Below, one piece after another: positions 42,051 through 45,943 of a DNA stretch of 45,943 nt. Origin of the DNA: JALZAA01 sp035938395 (GTDB taxonomy: Bacteria > Actinomycetota > Acidimicrobiia > IMCC26256 > JACDBD01); NCBI GenBank assembly GCA_035938395.1, contig DASZGY010000072.1, forward strand, positions 1-45,943, in the 5' to 3' direction. Both the position numbers and the translations under genes were made by a program. Positions within the stretch are counted from its first letter, which is position 1; every line of letters starts with the position of its first letter. The notes under the pieces were generated by a model. That model did not search any database and had not been told where the DNA came from. It was given only the letters and a program-made list of their open reading frames with translations.

Positions 42051-42862
42051 CACCTGCCCTTGTAGCTCGGCGGACGCTTCTCCGCGAACGCGCGCGGGCC
42101 TTCCTTGGCGTCCTCGCTGGCGAAGACCTCCCAGCCGATCTTGTCCTGGATCTGCATGGCCTCGACGTCCGGGAGGCCCTCGGTCTCCCGCCAGGCGCGC
42201 AGGATGGCCTGGCACGCGAGAGGACCGTTCGCGGCCACCTGGTCGGCGACGGCGCGCGCGCCGGCGAGCGCGTGCCCCTCGGGCACCACCCGGCTGATCA
42301 AGCCGAGATCGAGCGCCTCGTACGCCGGGATGGGCCGGCACGTGAGGAGGATGTCCATGGCTCGCGCGTACGGAATCTGGCGGGGGAGGCGCACGGCAGA
42401 GCCACCGAGGGGGAAGAGCGCGCGCTTGGCTTCCCACACACCGAACGTGGCGGTGTCGGCGGCGACGCGAAGGTCGGTCCCCTGGAGCATCTCGGTGCCG
42501 CCCGCGACGGCGTATCCCTCGACCGCGGCGACGAGCGGCTTCGACAACCGGTAGTCGCGCAGCAGCGCCTTCCAATGGAGGTTCGGCTCCTCGGCCAGGC
42601 GCGACCGGACGTGCTCGCTGTCCGACGGCTTCGACATCGCCTTCAGGTCCGCGCCGGACGAGAAGTGGCCGGCGGCGCCGGTCAGGATCGCGACCCGGAC
42701 CTCGGGCTCGCGGTCGACGTAGTCGAACCCGTCGGCGAGGCCCACGAGCATGTCGGGGCTGAGGGCGTTGCGCGCCTCGGGCCGGTCCATCGTGAGGATC
42801 ACGACGTGCCCGTCGCGCTCGACGCGGCAGTGCTTCGTACTCAGGTCGAGCAGCTCGGGCAT
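42050..42862 (-). CDS. echA19: EchA19-like enoyl-CoA hydratase of steroid side-chain degradation
   Basis: A 270-residue crotonase with both hydratase Glu residues (Glu124 in AGGTEMLQGTD and Glu144 in FGVWEAK). It follows M. tuberculosis EchA19 (Rv3516) closely: PLGGSAVRLPRQIPY, ANGPLACQAILRAWRETEG and the end DAKEGPRAFAEKRPP. EchA19 hydrates the enoyl-CoA of the cholesterol side chain and is under KstR in mycobacteria. A KstR-like palindrome lies in the gap to the divergent P450 gene. The ATG has GAGGTG eight bases upstream. Confidence 0.94.
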   Translation of the reverse strand: MPELLDLSTKHCRVERDGHVVILTMDRPEARNALSPDMLVGLADGFDYVDREPEVRVAILTGAAGHFSSGADLKAMSKPSDSEHVRSRLAEEPNLHWKALLRDYRLSKPLVAAVEGYAVAGGTEMLQGTDLRVAADTATFGVWEAKRALFPLGGSAVRLPRQIPYARAMDILLTCRPIPAYEALDLGLISRVVPEGHALAGARAVADQVAANGPLACQAILRAWRETEGLPDVEAMQIQDKIGWEVFASEDAKEGPRAFAEKRPPSYKGR

Positions 42863-42891
42863 CGATGCACCTCGGGTCGGCTGGCAGAAAC

Positions 42892-42905
42892 TAGAACAGA
42901 TTCTA
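42892..42905. promoter_or_regulatory. KstR-like operator
   Basis: TAGAACAGATTCTA has perfect TAGAA/TTCTA arms. It fits the mycobacterial KstR motif TnnAACnnGTTnnA at all defined positions but one (ATT for GTT). It lies between echA19 and a P450 gene and overlaps the presumed -35 of the P450 promoter and a TAGAAT -10-like box on minus. Confidence 0.72.
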
Positions 42906-42924
42906 ACGGGGGCCGGTTGCGGGT

Positions 42925-42930
42925 TAGATT
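42925..42930 (+). promoter_or_regulatory. -10 box (TAGATT) of leaderless P450 transcript
   Basis: TAGATT is followed by GCCCCG and the ATG at 42937, placing the start point at the start codon. The KstR-like operator sits about 20 bases upstream. Confidence 0.5.
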
Positions 42931-42936
42931 GCCCCG

Positions 42937-44145
42937 ATGCGCATCGCGGACGTGGACCTGGCCGACGGCGCGACCTTCCTCTCGGGTCCGCCCCACGACT
43001 ACTTCGACTTCCTCCGTCGCGAGCATCCCGTCGCTTGGGTCGACCACGCCGAGCTCGACGGGCCCGGCTTCTGGGCGCTTACGAAGTGGGACGACGTCAT
43101 GGCGGTCGAGCGCGACCCCGAGACGTTCTCCTCGTACACGGGCGGCGCCTTCATGGGGCCGGTCGACGAGGGAACCCGGCTGATGATGATCAACCAGGAC
43201 CCGCCCCGGCACACGCGCCTGCGAAAGCTCGTGAGCCGCATGTTCACGCCGCGCCACATCCGGTCCATCGAGGGTCACGTGCGCTCGGCGGCGAAGGAGA
43301 TCGTCGACCGCGTCGAGCCCAAGGGCGAGATCGACTTCGTCACGGAGGTGGCGGCCGACCTCCCGCTGATCGTGATCGCGGAGCTGATCGGGGTCCCGCA
43401 GGAGGATCGCCACAAGGTCTTCGAGTGGTCGAACCGCATGGTGGGCGCCGAGGACCCGGAGTACGGCGCCGACAGCAATCCGATGGAGGTCGCGGCGGAG
43501 CTGTACGCGTACGCGCAAGGACTCGCCGATCAGCGCCTCGCCGACCCCGGTGAGGACATCGTGACGCTGCTGCTCACCGGAGAGGTCGACGGCGAGAAAC
43601 TCGACGTCCTCGAGTTCAACGTCTTCTTCCTGCTGCTCGCGGTGGCGGGCAACGAGACGACGCGCAACCTGATCACGGGCGGGACCCTCGCGCTCCTCGA
43701 GCACGACGACCAGCGGGCGCAGTTCCTGCGCGAACCGGACGTGCTCGAGCCGGCGGTGGAGGAGATGCTCCGCTTCGTCAGCCCTGTCAACTACTTCCGC
43801 CGTACCGCGACGCGTGACACCGAGATCCGAGATGTCCCGATCAAGGACGGCGACAAGATCACGTTGTGGTACCCGGCGGCCAACCGCGATCCGGACCAGT
43901 TCCCGGACCCGCACACGTTCGACATCGACCGCGCGCCGAACGAGCACGTCGCCTTCGGTGGCCGCGGCCCGCACTTCTGCCTCGGCGCCAACCTCGCCCG
44001 CTACGAGATCAACTGCATGTTCGAGGAGCTGCGCCGCATCCTGCCCGACATGGAGCTCACCGGTCCCGTCGAGCGGCTGCACATGAACCTCATCAACGGC
44101 ATCAAGCACATGCCGGTGAAGTTCACAGCCGTCGAAGCGAGCTGA
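42937..44145 (+). CDS. cytochrome P450, CYP125/CYP124-like
   Basis: A 402-residue soluble P450. The I-helix AGNETT is at 237-242, the K-helix ExxR is Glu276-Arg279, and the heme ligand Cys348 lies in FGGRGPHFCLGANLAR. Segments TRLRKLVSRMFTPR, GVPQEDRHKVFEWSN and EDPEYG are close to CYP125, the C26/C27 hydroxylase of the cholesterol side chain; other parts recall CYP124. With the KstR-like operator and echA19 next door, a steroid side-chain terminal hydroxylase is the best reading. Electrons would come through a ferredoxin, which is not adjacent. It ends 47 bases before the convergent HAD gene. Confidence 0.92.
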   Translation: MRIADVDLADGATFLSGPPHDYFDFLRREHPVAWVDHAELDGPGFWALTKWDDVMAVERDPETFSSYTGGAFMGPVDEGTRLMMINQDPPRHTRLRKLVSRMFTPRHIRSIEGHVRSAAKEIVDRVEPKGEIDFVTEVAADLPLIVIAELIGVPQEDRHKVFEWSNRMVGAEDPEYGADSNPMEVAAELYAYAQGLADQRLADPGEDIVTLLLTGEVDGEKLDVLEFNVFFLLLAVAGNETTRNLITGGTLALLEHDDQRAQFLREPDVLEPAVEEMLRFVSPVNYFRRTATRDTEIRDVPIKDGDKITLWYPAANRDPDQFPDPHTFDIDRAPNEHVAFGGRGPHFCLGANLARYEINCMFEELRRILPDMELTGPVERLHMNLINGIKHMPVKFTAVEAS

Positions 44146-44192
44146 CGCGCCAGAAGGACAGACCCCGCTCGAGGCGATGGTGAGCGCGTGGA

Positions 44193-44897
44193 TCAGGCGG
44201 GCTGACGCGTCCGGACGAGCTCGACGACGTCCAGCAACGAGGTGACGCGCTCGACGTCGAGTTCGGAGTGGAAGTCGTACGGGTCCACGAGCACCGGGTG
44301 CACGCCGGCGGCGCGGGCGCCGACCACGTCGGCGCCGGGCGTGTCGCCCACGTGGATGGCCCGGGCGGCCGGCACCGCGAGCGCCTCGAGCGCCAGCTCG
44401 AAGATGCGCGGGTCCGGTTTGGCGACGCCGACCACGGTCGAGTCGAAGATCGCCTCCACCGACGCGCCTCGCCCCGGCCCGACCTGGCAGATGGTGTCGT
44501 CCCGCAGGCGCTGCTCGGCGTCACCGTCCGCGTTCGACACGATCGCGAGGCGCATGCCGAGCGCGCCCAACCTCCGGAGCGCGTCGACGGACCCGTGGAC
44601 GACGCGTCTCCATACGTCGCCGGTCGCGAATTCGTTCAGCAGGTGCTCGACCACGTCGTCGAGCGCGTCCTCGGGCGTGTCACAGGCACGCGCGTAGGCG
44701 CGGTTGTAGGCGACCCAGACTTCGCGGTCTCCCTCGGTGAACTCGGTCAGCGCGGCGACGCCGGCGTAGTGCGAGCGGTCGAGTCGGTCCCGGTCGACTC
44801 GCACTCCCGCACGTTCGAACGCGCCGGCCATGCGATCGTGGTCGGGAAGGACCAGCACCCCGCCGACGTCGACCAGCACGGCTTCGATGGGGGGCAT
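44193..44897 (-). CDS. HAD-superfamily hydrolase
   Basis: The 234-residue product has HAD motif I as DVGGVLVL (first Asp at about 9, second Asp replaced by Gly), motif II IVSNAD, motif III Lys in GVAKPDPRIF and motif IV HVGDTPGAD. A helical cap domain lies between motifs I and II. The replaced second Asp, the general acid of phosphatases, makes ordinary phosphatase activity doubtful, though several DxGGVL members hydrolyse haloacids or phosphates. It is divergent from alaC with 53 bases between. TAGGGT on minus, nine bases before the ATG, suggests a leaderless transcript. Confidence 0.88.
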   Translation of the reverse strand: MPPIEAVLVDVGGVLVLPDHDRMAGAFERAGVRVDRDRLDRSHYAGVAALTEFTEGDREVWVAYNRAYARACDTPEDALDDVVEHLLNEFATGDVWRRVVHGSVDALRRLGALGMRLAIVSNADGDAEQRLRDDTICQVGPGRGASVEAIFDSTVVGVAKPDPRIFELALEALAVPAARAIHVGDTPGADVVGARAAGVHPVLVDPYDFHSELDVERVTSLLDVVELVRTRQPA

Positions 44898-44936
44898 GTC
44901 GCCGAAACCCTACCCGGGGTCGGAAAGACCGCCTGG

Positions 44937-44942
44937 TACGGT
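44937..44942 (+). promoter_or_regulatory. -10 box (TACGGT) before the aminotransferase gene
   Basis: TACGGT is followed by eight bases and the GTG at 44951. No ribosome site is present. Confidence 0.42.
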
Positions 44943-44950
44943 CGTGTTCC

Positions 44951-45943
44951 GTGGAGTTCCGGCGCATCAACGCTCTCCCGCCGTACGTCTTCGCGACGAT
45001 CGACGCGCTGAAGATGGACGCCCGGCGCGCCGGCGAGGACGTCATCGACCTCGGCTTCGGCAATCCGGACATCCCGTCGCCGACGGTCGCGGTGGAGAAA
45101 CTCTGCGAGGCGGTTCGCAACCCCCGCAACCACCGGTACTCCGCCAGCCGCGGCATCCCGAAGCTCCGTCTCGCGATCACCGATCTCTACCGGCGCCGGT
45201 TCGGCGTCGAGCTGGACCCCGACACGCAGGCGTGCACGACGATCGGGGCGAAGGAGGGCTACTCGCACCTGATGTGGACGCTGCTGGGCCCGGGCGACGC
45301 CGCGCTCGTCCCGAGCCCGTCGTACCCGATCCACATCTGGGGCCCGATCTTCGCCGGTGCCGAGGTCCGCTACGTGCGCCTCGGCCCCGAGGAGGACTTC
45401 TTCGCGAACCTGCTCGAAGAGTGGGAGGAGTCGTGGCCGCGGCCCCGGGTCATCGTCCTCTCCTTCCCCCACAACCCGACGACGGCGTGCGTCGACCTCG
45501 AGTTCATGACGCGCATGGTCGAGTTCGCGAAGCAGCACGACGTGCTGCTCGTGCACGACTTCGCGTACGCGGACCTCGGCTACGACGGCTACGACCCTCC
45601 TTCGGTCCTGCAGGTGCCCGGTGCCACCGACGTCGCCGTCGAGCTGTACACGCTGACGAAGTCGTTCTCCATGGCGGGATGGAGGATGGGGTTCCTGGTC
45701 GGGAACGAGGAGGTCGTGGCGGCGCTGGGCAAGCTGAAGAGCTACCTCGACTACGGCACGTTCCAACCCATTCAGATCGCGTCGATCGTCGCCATGAACG
45801 AGGCCCCCGACTACCCGCGCGCGGTCAACGCCATCTACAAGCGTCGCCGTGACGCGCTCGTGGACGACTTGGCCCGGATCGGATGGGAGATCGAGAAGCC
45901 CCGGGGGACGATGTTCGTGTGGGCGCCGATCCCCGAGCCCTAC
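44951..45943 (+). CDS. alaC: AlaC-like PLP aminotransferase, truncated by window end
   Basis: The 331 codons visible run to the last base without a stop; about 60-80 residues should be missing. It is a fold-type I aminotransferase: INALPPYVFATIDALKM at the start, SRGIPKLR, PSPSYPIH, the NPTT motif at 175-178, HDFAYAD, and the PLP-binding Lys237 in TLTKSFSMAGWR. These segments match E. coli AlaC (glutamate-pyruvate aminotransferase) and related enzymes. GTG at 44951 is the start that gives the full conserved N-terminus. Confidence 0.9.
   Translation, partial: MEFRRINALPPYVFATIDALKMDARRAGEDVIDLGFGNPDIPSPTVAVEKLCEAVRNPRNHRYSASRGIPKLRLAITDLYRRRFGVELDPDTQACTTIGAKEGYSHLMWTLLGPGDAALVPSPSYPIHIWGPIFAGAEVRYVRLGPEEDFFANLLEEWEESWPRPRVIVLSFPHNPTTACVDLEFMTRMVEFAKQHDVLLVHDFAYADLGYDGYDPPSVLQVPGATDVAVELYTLTKSFSMAGWRMGFLVGNEEVVAALGKLKSYLDYGTFQPIQIASIVAMNEAPDYPRAVNAIYKRRRDALVDDLARIGWEIEKPRGTMFVWAPIPEPY

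Noticed and set aside
44141..44207. Repeated GCTGACGCG near the P450 and HAD gene ends
   Set aside because: Nine bases repeated once over the two stop regions is compatible with chance in this composition.

Overview
The window is GC-rich DNA (roughly 70% by eye), densely coding, with GTG and TTG starts, ATGA-type gene overlaps and many starts without a Shine-Dalgarno sequence. The gene content is that of an actinobacterium that degrades steroids. Many proteins match mycobacterial cholesterol-catabolism proteins, but the gene order differs from Mycobacterium and neither the kstR/kstR2 regulators nor fadD3 are present. A non-mycobacterial lineage, possibly Acidimicrobiia, is my guess from memory and is not proven by the sequence.

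Layout. 73-4798: two divergent acyl-CoA operons (SDR, crotonase, thiolase-like protein and VOC protein on minus; MaoC-type hydratase and SDR on plus). 4825-7897: a zinc-ribbon/beta-propeller membrane protein facing an F420-type (LLM) oxidoreductase and a Gfo/Idh dehydrogenase. 7901-19101: the core block, recognisable as the HIP (steroid C/D-ring) pathway: fadE30, ipdF, a divergent SDR, echA20, ipdA, ipdB, ipdC, a DUF35/thiolase pair, fadE31, fadE32 and fadA6. 19150-22773: a double-length CaiB/BaiF CoA-transferase divergent from an amidohydrolase. 22947-25347: a small secreted protein, a gene-free stretch with two structured repeats, and an ECF sigma factor with a repeat-rich anti-sigma-like protein.

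25566-30137: a tight four-gene operon (ADP-forming acyl-CoA synthetase, PaaG-like isomerase, Ltp2-like aldolase, DUF35 partner) that looks like a complete activate-and-cleave module apart from its dehydrogenase. 30240-38165: ferredoxin reductase, MFS transporter, PimB-like mannosyltransferase, then a cluster (membrane protein, SRPBCC, ArsA-like ATPase, small acidic protein, ROK glucokinase, LLM oxidoreductase) resembling mycobacterial Rv2183c-Rv2188c. 38172-41300: two tandem Tat-exported phosphoesterases. 41367-44145: a thioesterase and echA19 divergent from a CYP125/124-like P450, with a KstR-like operator between them. 44193-45943: a HAD hydrolase and an AlaC-type aminotransferase cut by the window end.

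Working together, the P450 and EchA19 would start side-chain degradation, the Ltp2 operon would cleave a side chain or related acyl-CoA by retro-aldol reaction, and the FadE30/IpdF/EchA20/IpdAB/IpdC/FadA6/FadE31-32 set would open rings D and C and finish beta-oxidation. Regulation is visible as palindromes in divergent intergenic regions: one KstR-like site, three exact TGAC-N6-GTCA sites and one close variant. No regulator gene for them is in the window.
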